Assembly (NCBI GenBank): GCA_002633005.1
Contig: NMRA01000378.1
Coordinates: 301,329-365,328, forward strand
From: Phoronis australis
Lineage: Eukaryota > Phoronida > Phoronidae
Length of the DNA stretch: 64,000 bases
Direction of reading: 5' to 3'
This document shows positions 22,538 to 37,500 of the stretch, piece by piece (positions within the stretch are counted from its first letter, which is position 1; each line of letters starts with the position of its first letter). The notes under the pieces are model-generated. The model searched no databases. It saw nothing but the letters and a program-made list of their open reading frames with translations, and was not told the DNA's origin. Both the position numbers and the translations under genes were made by a program.

Positions 22538-25500
22538 CTATAATGTCTCATAATCCCCGCCACCTAAAAATGCTTCAAGTTCATCAACCTCCTTCTTCTG
22601 TTCTACACTAGCGCCATCTTTCTTCTTTTTCTTCTTCCTTTTCTTCTCACCATCCTCAGAGGAAGCGCCGCTAGTTTGTTTGTCTTTTGTTTTTTTCTTT
22701 GTTTTCCGAGGTTTTCCATCCTCCTGTAAGAGATCAGAACCAATGATGCAATACATTTTTACTAATTATGACTGAAATAGTAAAATGCAGATCATTTTGC
22801 AGGCCTTTGAAACTACTCTATAACTGCGTGGTTATTGCAATAAACCACAGGCGATAGGTAGACCCGTGTAGGTGCACTTCGCAACTGTGTCTATCTTGAA
22901 GTAAACGCAGCGTGGATCAAAGACAATACGATAAAATAAACCTCAGATGACTCAATCTGTATTAGCATCGTTTCTTTGGTCGCACATGCACTAATACAGA
23001 GTCACACCCACAGACAGATGATCACACATGCAAAAACACAGAATCACACTTGCACAAACACAGAATCACACTTGCACAAACACAGAATCACACTTGCACA
23101 AACACAGAATCACACTTGCACAAACACAGAATCACACTTGCACAAACACAGAATCACACTTGCACAAACACAGAATCACACTTGCACAAACATAGTCACA
23201 CACACATAAACGTAGTCACACACCCACAGATAATCAAGCATGCAAAAACCATGCCTGCACACACTTCATTATCCCCATGGGTTTCCAACTCTGTATACAA
23301 ACTTGAATTGTTAATGAGCTTTCACTGTTCTACTTTAGTTCTTATATTCGCTGGAAGAAATTTGCACTTGACTGCATGACCACCACTTTTAACACCAGTG
23401 CCCTCTGTGGGGAAGGAGGGGAATCAGCATCACATTCAGCTTGATGCAACACTGCTGTTGATTATCATATGTGTTTGTCTGCAGACAGTGGCTGGGAAAC
23501 AGGGCAAAAATTTGAAGTCGGTCACAAAACTGTACTCACATGTAGGCAAACCATCAGAATGATAAGACAAATACGTACATAATTGCTCACACACAGCAAC
23601 CCGTAAATCGCTCACACAGCACAATGGGATTAGTTACTTCAAAATGTGGCGATAGTTTGTTGTTAAAAATGCACAACACACGAAGTCAAGCATGCACAAC
23701 ATTTACTCATTCCAGAATTACTTAGACAATGGAGTGCTTGCACGGTAAACTTTGTTCAATTTAATACCTTGTCCTTCTCTTTTGTCTTCTTTTTCTTCTT
23801 CTGAACTTCTGGAGTTGAGTCAATGACAGGGTTGGCGGAATCTATAATATAACCCATTGGAACCTCTATCACACATACTGACAGGACTAAAACTAAACAC
23901 ACACCATTAGCATTGCTATCATGCATGGTCATGTGACTAATACAACACGCATCTCATTAGCATGAGTCATAAGAGTAGTGACGTAAGCATGAGCTACACT
24001 AGCACACCCTTCAACATTGTAACAACTTCACTACAGCTATTATCAGCTATTCAGTTTTGTCACTATGTGATAATGCGTGCGGTTTTATGAGTTGACAGAA
24101 GACAATCAAAACGTTATATACTATAAGTTATGTCTATTTTTACGAGTTTGACACTTTCCACAACAGCCACAGAGCGAACCTCCGCTGCCGATGGGGTCTA
24201 CATTTGCACCACTCAGCGTCTGTTTAGAGACGAGAAATCTAGTAAATTGATTTGACAATATCTGATGAACAACGAAAATCCTGGAGAAAAATGGTCAACA
24301 GGAGGTGCTCCTGGAGTCAAATCTGTGTGAAAAGTGTGCAGACAAAATCTCATCATATACCTCTGTGTCAAGGCAAGTCAAAATCTGTCTAGTAAACAGA
24401 GGAGACTATGGTAGTCAAATCGGTCCAGCCAACACAGGCTCTATGGCAGCCACATCAATCTGTCAAGCCAACAGAGGGCACTATGGTAGTAAAATCTATA
24501 CAGCCAACAGAGGGCTCTATGGTAGCCACATGAACCTGTCAAGCCAACAGAAAGCTCTATGGTCGTCAAATCTGTCCAGAAATGAATTGGTGCCTTTGCA
24601 CTAATGTGCTCACTGTCAAGTTTTGTCAAAAGTCACCATCAAGTTTAATGACAATCATTCAGCCCAAGGACAAAACAACCAGTGTCACACTTGCTCAAGC
24701 AGTTTTCTAGATAACCAACCAGCTAGCAAAGGAAGCAATGGACAGATAGTTTTGCTCACTACATGTGAACACAAAATGTTTTGAAATCTTAGCTAGGTAT
24801 AAGCAACTGTCCTGCTGCCTTGGACAACCAAAAACTAGATGTGTTGAATTTCTAACCTAACATTTTCCATAGTCACACACAGAGCCCAATCCTATCTCAA
24901 GTGCAAGGAGGCAGAAAGTTCTTTTAATTATAACTTCTTAGTAATGAATGAATTATTAAAAGACTTCCAAGAGAACCAATTTCAACCGGATGACGAACCT
25001 CACTTCAACTAAATGTCCAGCCGTCAATCAGTCAGTGTTACATTTAAGGTTATCTAGCAACTTAACAAATGACCTTAATTCAAAGTCAATTATCAAAAGA
25101 ACTACGCTACATCAACCATTAAAAGTATATATTTTCTGAAAGGAGAAAGATCGAGGACTTTGAAAAATATGCATCTTAGGATTTTGCTTTAAAATTCCTA
25201 GTTTTTGCATACCGAGCAATGTATATTAAGAGAGCTGTTTTTTTACAAAAATCCCTTGAGTCAGGCGATTTAACTTTATAATAGCATAAAACCTGAACTA
25301 AGTGAATTATAAAAAATCCAGCGTTTTTGAGACACAGCGTCAAGTTTTTATTAACAAAAAGTTTTACTACAACTGGCTAAAGGATTATGTTGTTGTGAAT
25401 ATACCTTTCTTGCACACGAAAACTTGAGTTCAAAAACATGGTCACGAGATAGTAATGAAGACACAGTAGTAACAACGACCATATTTTTAAAATCCTTGAT

Positions 25501-28500
25501 CTATCTCCTTTCAGAAAATATATTTTTAATGTTTGACACAGCAGTCTTTTCAATATCTGACTTACAGTTAAGGACGTTTAGAAGGTCCTAGATAACCATG
25601 AGGAAACTAGCAGGAGTCAACATTCAATTAAAGTTCAATTTAAGGAGAGGAAACCGATCAAGCTACTCGCGACTTTGAACTCCCATGTTAAAAGCTCACC
25701 ATTTGAGAAGTTGAGTCCCTTCTCAAATATACTCAAGTCTTCAAACTCCAAGCCCAGTCCTTGACTTGCACTTGTGGTGACTTCTTGGGAAATCTCTGGA
25801 CTTGATGGCTGAATACAATACAATACAATGCAATAACCATAGAACACAAGACAGTACAATGCAATAACAATACAACACAATTATACAATACCATACAATG
25901 TAATGCAATTCAATTAATACAACAGAACACAATACAATACAATGCAACAACGATAACGAATACAATAGAATGCTAGAAAATACAATGCAAAACAATACAA
26001 TATACTTCACTACAATATAGTACAATTGACGTATACAGTTGTCTTTTTCTTATGTATTACATTAATGATAAAGTAGTAGACCAGACCAAAGAGGGTTATT
26101 CAAGACATGTAAATTTTCAGTTCACTGCCTGACACCCCTTCTACTTAATATGCTAGTTCAAATTCAGGTTATAGGATGACAAATGTTCAGTGTATGCGGC
26201 AATACTTTGAAACCAGGCTGAGCACAGATATCAGTTTTGACCATTGTTGGCAAAGATAAGGGACAGTGAGCTGAGCAGCAGAGTAACCTATGGAAAGGAG
26301 GTGTCACCTGGGAAGGAATGGGATTGGGTGTCATCTGGGAAGGAATGGGATTGGTGCCACCTGGGAAGGAATGGGATTGGTGTCATCTGGGAAGGAATGG
26401 GATTGGTGTCATCTGGGAAGGAATGGGATTGGTGTCATCTGGGAAGGAATGGGATTGGTGTCATCTGGGAAGGAATGGGATTGGTGTCATCTGGGAAGGA
26501 ATGGGATTGGTGTCATCTGATAACTTCCCAGGGGGAAGGATTAGTGATGTGGGATTAGTAGTGTCTGAAGAGGGGTTAACTTGAGATTGTCGAGGTGTGG
26601 AAAGGAGGTGGGATAAATGGGGTGTTTGAAAAGGGGGTGGGAATTATGGGGTCTGAGACCTTCTGGGTTGCAAGAAATAATGCTGGATTGCATGAATGTA
26701 ACTGTTCTTTGAAAGTTTTAAGTCTGAAATGAGGTTTGTTGTACTCGCTCAAACACGAATAGTTTAATATGAACAAGAATGAACACTTAGCTAAGGTACC
26801 ATGAGAATGTCAAACACATAGATGCTCACTGGATTGAATTAAAAGTTTGAGAGCTTTCACTTTGATTTTCTAGTCATCAAAAGCAGACATAGCTGTGCAA
26901 AATTGGACTTACCTGTGGCAGTGACCACCACGTCAGCCTTCACAATTGTTTGCTTAGGTCCAAATCATAGCCAAGTTCACAGAACTGTTATCAAACACAG
27001 AACAGTCCCACACCTGCATGCTAAGCTAACCCTGCCCAACTCACCACAGTAGTTGCCAAAGCAACAGGTTGACTGACACCTTTCACTTCTTCACCATCAT
27101 CACTGACATCCTCCACATCCCCCAGTACCTGTACGCCTGCACCCTCCTCGTCATCATCATCCTCTGAGTCACCATCACCAGCTATTGTCTTATTTGTTCC
27201 ATCCACAACATTGACAGCGCCATCTACACTATCTTTGTCACTTACATAACCACTACTGACCGCGACTGGAATGTTAGACGTGACAGAGGTTGTTACCACA
27301 GCAACGGGATCTCTTGCCCCGGCAGCAGATTTTTCCCTGATCCTACTTGATGTCTCTTGCATAGATTCCTCATCACTGTCTGAATGACCTTCACTTTCAT
27401 AATCCTCATTATCTGATTGCACAATATTCCCATTACTAGAGTTTCTCTGCGACTCAGTCAGTGTCACGTGACCTATATTTGCGTGGGAGCCATTGTCAGA
27501 GTCTTTCCTAGTATTGCCTGCTGCCACCTGGTGGCCACTAGGCAGTATAGATGGCACTGGGTTATCCTCGTCATCACTTGACAGTTCAATATTGGAGCTG
27601 GCGAACACTGGCCTCTGGGTAGACACCACCACCTCATCTTCAGAATCCAGGTCGTCTTGGAAACCAGCAACCATGGGGTTCCCACCATCATCATCACTGA
27701 CAAAACAAGAATAAGGACATCATCAGACCATGTCATATACATGACATCAGCAGCTGTAACAGCTATCCCAACAAGAGCAACGCAGAGCGTTGAAATGCGC
27801 CCACATTTGCACCCTATACGGTATCCTTCTAGGGTTGTTTATTGGTACCATAAAGTGGCCAGTAGAGGGCATATATGTAGTATGTTGTACTTTGTAAAAT
27901 GGAAAGGCATGGTCATTGTCTCCTCAATAGGCTAGGGGCAAAATGTGAGTGTAAAAAATTAGAATTGCCACTAGGGGGCACACCGGTAGTCGGATCCGTC
28001 CGAAAGTTTGCACATGCCGTCCCATTCATGAATGGAACATATGTGTCAAATTTCATGAACGTATGTCAAAGGGTTTTGGAGATAAAGCAGTGGACACCGG
28101 ACGCCGCCCGGACGGACGGACGGACAAACGGAGATGACGGCATAATGCGTCCACATATATATATGTGGGCGCATAAAACTGACAACTGTAAGTTGTTAAC
28201 ACAGGAGCCTCACTATTGTCTTTCAATACTTTACGTCCACCAGGGGTTTTGTATCGAAAGGAGCTGACACATTGCGCTATTGGCCAATTTAACGCCTCGT
28301 GATTTCTCAAAAGAAGAACAATGAGGAATGGTCATATGCACGCACGTGTGTATCACTAATGGTATGTTTGTAGGAGTGTTATTGGGCATCATAGAAATGG
28401 CAATTAAATGGCCAGTCCAAAAATGGGAAGGCGTTGTCATTTCCTTAATGAAAAATTGCTTTACAAATTTCTCGAAAATCTGCCTTGGAACTCTAAAAAT

Positions 28501-31500
28501 AAAAATTGTCATTAGGAGGTGGAGTAGTCTGATCCATCCATGAGTTAAAAGTTTATAGGAATACACTTGCCAAATTCCCATAAGGGATTTAGAACTATAG
28601 CCGAAAATGCAAAGAACAATGCTGAGTGTTGAAATACCCCTCCGACTGCGCCGTGGACGGATTAAGTCATTTAAGGGCGTTGATAAGTGTCACAAAAATG
28701 GCCATTAGGTGGCACAGTGTATATCCGACCTGTTCGAAAATGGGAAGGCATCGGCGTCTTCCAATTAGGAAAGTACACGCAAATTCATCAAAGAACCCAA
28801 CGATTACAAATCCAATCAAGAAAAAACAAACTGCCATTAGGAGGCAAAGCCATAATCCAATATGTCCATCTGTTGTCACGGTAGTACAGAAACACCTGCC
28901 AAACTTCCAAAACTACTTGCAAGGGGGTTCAGGAGATACAGCCACAGAAGCTAACAATATCGCAAGGACACAAATACTGACCCATCTAAACCCAGGTCAG
29001 TCTTGCTCATCAGTAGAATGACACCTATCGATTTTCACGATGAAGCTCTGAGTGGTTTGGTGAATACATAACTTGTAACGACCCTGCACAGAATGAAGGA
29101 AATACAGCTGTGGATGCGAAAACCATGAGGCACCCGGGAAATCAGGCCCATCCAAAAATCATCAACCATGGCCCTCTCTCTGTGTTTCATAATAATCTTT
29201 TGAGTGGTTTGGTAGATAAGTGGCAAATGCCAAAACCAGATTCAAAATAATAAAAATGACCACCAGGTGGCACAGATGACGATGAATTCATCCCAAAATG
29301 GAAAGACGTCACCGTATCTTTACTACTAACCTATTTGTCAAATTTAAAAAACCCACTGAAATCCAAAAGATACACTGGAAAATGTAACAAATACACTGCC
29401 ACTAGGGGGCACATCAGTAGTCTGATTGGTCTCAAAATCTCACTAATAGTGCTGTAGGGACACGTCTACCAAAGTAAACAAACGGTTTCCACAAATAAGC
29501 ACACACACATGCAGAACAATGCGGTTTGTCTGCAAGATTTCACACTTGGAATGACATGGATATAGTCGCATGCGCCTACCAGTAAATTCTATGCCAGTAG
29601 TGCAACAGACATACTTATACAGAAAACTACTGAACCATTTCATCTCATATAGCACTTGGCGTCAATGACACTCTGGTCATGCTTAAACACATACAAAGTA
29701 GTACTAAAACCAATAGCTTTATTTTTAAGAAAGCCTTCAGCATGGATCGCTGATAATGTAACAGTTGGTATATACCGCACAAATATCCCGCACAAGTGCT
29801 GCACATGGGCTCGGAAATTTGGTGAATGTTCTCAATAGCCGGTTCATACAGCCACAGATCAAAAAATATAATCACCACCAGAGGTCGTTGATCTCGTTCA
29901 AATATCTAGCCATGGCCTCCCCATCAGAAACATATCTGCTCTTTGTCATAATGATCCTTCGAGCATTTTAGCAGATACAGGTGGACAACACCAAAAAACC
30001 TCAAAAATGACCACTAGGTGGCGAAGAATACAACACATTTGAAAATTAAAAGGCATCATTATCTCCTTAATAATAAATACAGAGACAAATCAAATGAAAT
30101 ATAGTTACCACAAGAGGTACAGCAGTCCCTAGATCATCGTCATCTGCCATAAGCTTTACAAAAACAAATCTGTAAAATCTGTTTAAGACCCTGTGAGGTC
30201 ACGTCACTTAAACTTTAGTTTCAAAGCAAATTCACTCTACCTGTCTGACAACTGATCCGCATCCTTTGACTTTGTTGTTAAATCCTTTCCGTCATCAAGG
30301 AAACCAGCCTCCAGTCGTTCATTCGGTATGAACTCTTCAACACTCTTCACAGGAACATCTGGCTCTGATTTACTAACTGCTGGAGCTGAAAGGAGTGAAC
30401 ACACTGGTTGTATGGTCTCATTTGAGTTGGTCAGCATGTATATTACAGTTGACGTGTCATACAGAGTCTGTCAGTATTGCTCACAAGCACTATATCTATT
30501 TATAGTTGACGTGTCGCAATGTAGAGTTGAGGTGTCGTACTGTAAGAAGTGGACACCATGTATATTACAGTTGACACGTCATACTGAGTCTGTCAGTATT
30601 GCTCACAAGCACTATATCTATTTATAGTTGACGCGTCATAATATATAGTTGAGATGTCGTACTGTAAGAAGTGGACAGCATGTATATTACAGTTGACATG
30701 TCATACTGAGTATGTCAGTATTGCTCACAAGCACTCTATGCATCTATTGTTGACACGTCGCAATGTAAGATGTGATCACCATGTATATTACAGTTGACGT
30801 GTCATACTGAGTGTGCCAGTATTGCTCACAAGCACTCTATGTATCTATTGTTGACATGTCGCAATGTAAGATGTGGTCACGATGTATATTACAGTTGACG
30901 TGTCATACAGAGTCTGTCAGTATTGCTCACAAGCACTATATCTATTTATAGTTGACGTGTCATAATGTATAGTTGAGGTGTCGTACTGTAAGAAGTGGAC
31001 AGCATGTATATTACAGTTGACATGTCATACTGAGTATGTCAGTATTGCTCACAAGCACTCTATGCATCTATTGTTGACATGTCGCAATGTAAGAAGTGAA
31101 CAGCATATATATCACAGCTGATGTGTCATACTGAGTCTGTAACATTCCAGGAAAATAACATTTTCTTACAGACGCAAGTGCTACAAGTGTGACAATGTTT
31201 TCATTGGTATTTAAGTATATATTTTACAAAACTTCGCCTTCCTCACTATTGTGACCATACCTGACACGGGGTCAACCTTTTTCTCCTTGGACTTGAAGAA
31301 GCGTGACATGAATCCACCACTAGGTTTGTCCTCGACTTCACCGGTAGTCTGGCCTGACGGTGGCGCTACTGTCTGTGGAGGGGCTGACGGGGTGGCTGGA
31401 TGGATGCAAACGCATAATTAAAAATTTAAGAGTGAATGGTGAACAGAATTGATGAAAATGGCCACTTTGCAGTACAGAATACATCAAATCCAAACAAAGA

Positions 31501-34500
31501 TTGGAAGACAGCAATGTCTACTTATATGGAAAAAATAAAATTACCCATAGGGGGGAACAGCGGAACTCAAATACATCCAAAAATTATAGCAGTTCATTGC
31601 TACATCCATAGGAAAACAATTTCTAAATTTCACAGAGATCCAGCAAGGGGTTAAGGGAATGCAAAAAAGGAAAATGCAGTTAGGGGGTTCAAGAGAAATC
31701 AACCTCGTCTGAAAATCAACATCAGCTGTACCCTCCTTGGTAGGAATACATCTACCACTTTTCAAAATGCTGCAGGGTATGCAGTCAGATGCCAGATAAC
31801 TAACACAAAAAGCCACTAGATAAGGCAGAATATGTTAAAACTACCTAAAACAGAAAGACAAAATCTCATGAAAATCCACTGAGGAACTCCGAAGACAGAG
31901 ACCCAATCCCTTTAAGCTCCTTCAAAACTTTAGGGGATGCAGCACCGGATGTTGGACATGATGATGACAATATGCACTGGCATAATTTGTAGGTGCATAA
32001 AAGTTATTTGTGAAAAAAAAATTTTACATTACCACAGCCATAGATTTGTTCCATAGAAAAAACCTCAGATTTTCAAAGTGAACTGCCAAACTATGAATTC
32101 TTTCAAATAATGAAATCAGAGCTTACTTACAGAGCACAGTGGCTGGTGCCGCTGAAGCTGTGTTGACCTCTGTTACCACGGCGGCAGCAGCAGCTTCCTC
32201 TTCTTGTTTCCTCTTTGCTTCAGCCACGGCCTTTTCAGCCAACTTCTCTTGCTTCTGACGGTTTTTATTGTTTATCATGTCTATGAACCTGAAGTACAAC
32301 ACCATAAAATTCATAAAATACGGTCAACTCTCACCTGAACTTAACATAATACGATAGATAACTTAAACTCATTTCATAAAATTACCTTCAAGTTAATGCC
32401 GTGCCCGTTTCAAAATCTGCGGAGAGGCTACTACGCCATACAGATACATTATCACCATAACCAAGGCAGAGTGGTCATACAGAACTGCAGCATGCTACTT
32501 ATGATAATTACAAGCTAAAATAGCCACTAGGTGGTGCTGAATTCCCAGAACCTGTCCATAAAATTGTGGGAATATTTGGTCATCTTCCTCACAAAAACCT
32601 GTCAAACTTCGAGAAAATCTGTACTGGAAGCCCGAATGTTCAGAGGCAAACGTAAAAAAAAAATTTCCAATATGAGGCACAGCAGTGGCCAGGTCTGTCA
32701 TATTTCATAAAGAAACTGCAAGGGGTATAGGAAACACAGCTATGGACTCAAAAAACTGCCAGTAGGGGTCGCCACAATAGTTGGACCATCCAAAAATCAA
32801 AATCAGTTGCGCGGTTGTCAACAGTGAGGAAAATATTTGACAATTTTCTTCTCTGAGCAGTTTGGCAGATAAATAAACTGACCTCAAAACATTGGAAAAT
32901 AATAAAAATGGCCACAATGTGACGCAGAATACATTTAACTCAATCAAAAATCAAAACTAGAAAATTATTTATAATTAAATTTTAATTAAAATTTATTTAA
33001 ATTCCACACAACCACCAGTCAAATAACAGTCACAAGTCACAACACAGTCATCAATCACAACACAGTAACCAGTCACAACACAGTGACCAGTCACAAACAC
33101 AGTCACCAGTCACAACACAGTCACCAGTCACAACACAGTCACCAGTCACAACACAGTCAACAGTCACAAAACAGTCACCAGTCACACTAACTAACTGTGA
33201 ATGTAATTGTACATGGCTGTCACACCCATGTATTCATAGAACGGTACGCTCTGACCAACAAATCATAATCTGGTCACTTTACTGCTGGATTTAATCAACC
33301 ATAGACCCATACACCCTGACCTACACGTCATAGTTCTGTTCATCTGACTCTTCGTGTATTGTCAGTTCATCCAAAGTTGATGCTGTGTCAACACGGTTAG
33401 TCTCCAGCTGTTTTAGCAGAGTCTCCCTCTGTAACAACACGTAAGAGCAAGTTAAATATGTTGAGAGCATCGATGCTGGCACCTAGTGTTTAGGACTAAT
33501 ACTAATACTAAAACAAAGAAATTTGATTTATCAAGTCAGCACCTGTAATCTAAATGACATCCATGAAGTAAGGGGGTTGTGCAGGTAACAACCCAACATT
33601 CCCATTCTCAGTAAGCATTGAGTCCATAAGACCGACGCAAATCATCAATCAAGTGTTGAGCCCACAAGACCATCGCAAATCATCAAACAAGTGTTGAGCC
33701 CATAAGACCAACGCAAATCCTCAATCAAGTGTTGAGCCCAAGACTGACACGAACAAATCGTAAAATCTTAAATCCATCAATCCAGGTGTCCCATTTACAC
33801 CTTACGCGCTTTTTAAAGGAGACTGCGATTTTTAAGCTGCCCGACAGTTAAATGCATGACATTCTAATGCCTATTTTTTCATGTATCCCTGTAGTAATCA
33901 GCACAATCAAGAAGCAAGATAACTGCAGAGGGCGTATGGAATAGTCTATTTCAAGTGTTGACTTCATCAGACTGATATAACCATCCATCAAGCTGAGATC
34001 CAGGGAACCTATAGACCAAGTGTTGAACACAACGACAGAGCCTGTCAATCAAACAATGACATACTTGTAATTGAAGAAAAGGCACATTGAAGAACAGGTG
34101 AATGTATCTGAGACCAAAGCCATTCCTCATGGATGACTCAGCGTAGCGCACCTGAGCTGCATCTTCACCCCTAAAACAACAGAAACAAAAATCATGAGAC
34201 GAATTGAGATGCCAAACGTGATTAGAAACTATGACTGAATCACTAAAGGGAAAGCCAATAACCTCACAAAAAACACAGACATCATTTCAGCTTTGCATCT
34301 CAAGGAGGTGCTTTCTTCCTGTCAATGAGTTGATAGTTGAGAAAAGGGATCCTTGGCGTTAAATAGACAGCAGCAGTGATCTTAACTTTGAACAACAAGG
34401 GGTGATGTAGTCAAGTGCATACAATAAAACTGGTGTAACAATAAACTTGATTTTAAGTGACAATTGTGAACAGAACAGTTGTCCTACTTCAGCCACTAGG

Positions 34501-37500
34501 TGTCACTACGAGACAATTGGGAGTAATTAGAAATTCTACCCAAAAACGGGCCAATAAAATGGTTCATGCAACATTAAAGGTAGGCCTTATTTTGATCACT
34601 GGTCAATAAGGAAATAAAAAGTTCTTGGTGAATTCATAAATGATAGCGAGCTGAAACTTTGTAACTGGCTACGAAGGCTAAAAGAAGCAAGGTTTCCAAG
34701 AATGTACTTCAATGCTGAAAAAGTGATTAGTCCCACAAGCTTTCGAAAATTTTCTGACAATCCTGATTCAGCTTACTCAACACAGTAAAGCTTAGGCAAG
34801 TTTTGCCAAATTTAGAGTCAAACCTAATGTGAAAACTTTCTCGATGCTCATGTTCTTGACAGTGAGTTTGGTGAGAAAAGGTTTTAAGAGAAACGGGGTT
34901 ATGCGCAAAACGAGAGCATTAGATTTTGGCAATAATTCATTGTTAAATTGGAACACATCGTCTGAACACCCACCTGTCCAGATACTCAATGAAGTATTTG
35001 GCCATATCCTCATTTACAGTCCTGTGGTGACCCATATCACGGTGGTTGCCCAGCAACAAGACAGGGATGTGTGAAGGTATTTTGGGTAATTCACGCTCCA
35101 CGTAGTCATACGTCCTGAAATACGTAGACGTAATGGTTAGTAGTTACAGAAATCACGGCTTGGAATGACCAATGACAAAAAACGCGGAAATTTTTACGGC
35201 CCAAAACGTGACCGCAGCCAGCCTTGAAATAGTCGACGTGGGCCTTTTGCCGACAAAATCGAGAGGACTAAAAGCAAAAAACGGTACCACCTCCACAAGC
35301 GTGCGTCTGCGTCTTTTTAGCTCGTCCGCCACTCCCACCTTCACACATTTTTGCATGCAGTCGTAGTATTTGTCATCGTGGTTTACAATCACACGAGCCG
35401 CCATTGGGGAAATCCACCACGCTATCCCAGATGCCCCGTCAATGTTGACAATTTAAGTTCCTCCGAAAATAAAGAGCAACTTCCGCTTTTCGAGCTGAAA
35501 GTCGTCGGCAACGATGCGGTAAGAAAAAAATATGCCGCGAAAATTTTATATCAAATACGATTTTTTTCTGCGGAAATATGATAAAATACGCGGACAGAAC
35601 ATTTGTAAAAAGCGGAAATCCGCGTTTCCGCGGAGTATTCCAAGCCTTGATAAATCATAAACCAGGCAGAACAACTTTATGCCCTTCCGTCAACATGGTG
35701 TAAAATGTAGCGGTTTCAAATTAGGGATAGCCAACCCTACGAGATATCCGAGTAACCTACACTATTCTGAACCACCCTTCTGTAGATTTGATAATCTATT
35801 AGCAAAACCAGCCTTATCAACTGGTCTCTTTATACAATCCAGTAAACATAAGTTCACAATAACAATAAAACCTTGAGGTATGAACCAACCATTGTTTGGT
35901 GATGTCATAGACCATGATGACACCATTGGTTCCCTTGTAAACATCAACAAACTCAGCATCCAGACACGGCTCCTCCGTAGCAACCTGATCAACACAATAA
36001 AAAATCAATTAACAGTTAGTTGGGGCTGTAATGGGTGAATGAAAAAAGGGATCTGTGCTCCAAAGCTATCCATTCAGCTCCAGTACACAAATCTTTGTTT
36101 TCCGTGCAATTCTGATAAGTGCCACATAGCAACCAGGATGTGAACTAAATTGAAATTGCACCCAGTTAACTGAGAAAATAGGTTGTTGGTTACAACTTTT
36201 GATAAAATTGAAATTGCACCCAGTTAACTGAGAAAATAGGTTGTTGGTTACAACTTTTGATATAAAAATTATCATAAATAAACACAAAACTTTTAGCTGA
36301 AGAGTTAATCTACAAGGTCTATTTTCAAATTCAATAAATTTACACTTATATAAAAATAAAATTTTCATTAAACTTTAAAATAATCTAGGACTTCTATTTT
36401 TAGTCGATCTAAACTGGGGAGGGGGGAAATTCTTCAGTCTGCTTTTTACATGTGAAATTTAGTTAAACAAATTATGAGATTTATAACATCCGGTGCGCCA
36501 AGTTTCACAAACATGTCTATAAGAGTTCAATTATGTTTGAAGTAATTGTTTTATCTTTTAACCAGTGAGTGTTGGAAGCCATCTTAAACTTCTTTTACTT
36601 TCACTCTTTCAAATTGTCTGACTGGCGACATGGCTCATTATGAAAAGAGAGAAAGATGTGTATTGTCGATTATTCTTCTTTTCATATCAAATGTATCAAA
36701 GTTAAGTTCCGATAATAGTTTACGTCTTATTACAGATGTTTCTGTTAAGTGTTTCACTGTTATCCTAACATGTTTTTGCTACATTTTAATAGACCCAATC
36801 CAGAGTGCAATTTGTCTGTCATGGGTCATTCGGTGTTCAGTGCGATACTACTGTTCGTTTTAAATCACTTTAGGCGGGTACCTCAAAAATCTAGTCTAGC
36901 TCATTCCTGGCCCCTTTGTAAGGCCCTCAGGGATCACACCCAGAGTGCAGACAACGGCAGACGACCGTTTCTGTACACACTGCGGTAAACTCTAAATGCA
37001 CCCGTGGTCAGACATTGGTACCTCATTCATCTATGCTAAGTGCTCTGGGCTGCCTGTCTATTTCCTAGAGACAATCTTTCTCAATATTCAATGCAAATCC
37101 ACATTAAGTTACCTCTTCAGATGTCTCCAACTTGAGCCCTTCCACTTTCCGTTTCCTCCGACCCTTGTCTACTATGTCCCAGACTTCCACCTTGACAATG
37201 TCGTCAGTTGCCTTGTAGTTCCAGTGTATACTGGCCACCTGTAAATAGTACAATCAGGTGCAAGAAACAGTTCAGGTATCAGACCAACAAACTCAATCTA
37301 AACTTAAAGCAAACTTAAACCTGAAGCATGGTAGGCTATAGCCTTAGTACAAAGCTGTATACGAGGTTGGTAAGAAAATTGGTCAAACAAAGTCTGACAT
37401 AAAATTAAGTGTCATTCAAAACTGCGCTTTACTTGAGGAAACTAAATTATTTATCACTAGTATTGAAAACATTGGTGTTACATCATTTTCAACTGCTAAA

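Noticed and set aside
23041-23200. CRISPR-like regular spacing
   Set aside because: Units are contiguous tandem repeats without unique spacers and the genome is eukaryotic.
22976-23379. His/Thr-rich repeated open frames
   Set aside because: Produced by the 22-bp intronic minisatellite.
26244-26584. Three overlapping open frames of repeated GKEWDW/GRNGIG type
   Set aside because: They are the readings of a 26-bp minisatellite without stops, inside a RABL6 intron.
26913-26937. Possible 25-nt RABL6 micro-exon with a good GTAAGT donor
   Set aside because: Exon 11 ends and exon 12 begins in phase 0. Adding 25 nt breaks the frame, and the upstream acceptor lacks a pyrimidine tract.
35153-35404. 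83-codon minus-strand frame as a host gene
   Set aside because: It is contained in a MITE; most of it also occurs in the second MITE copy, where it is interrupted.
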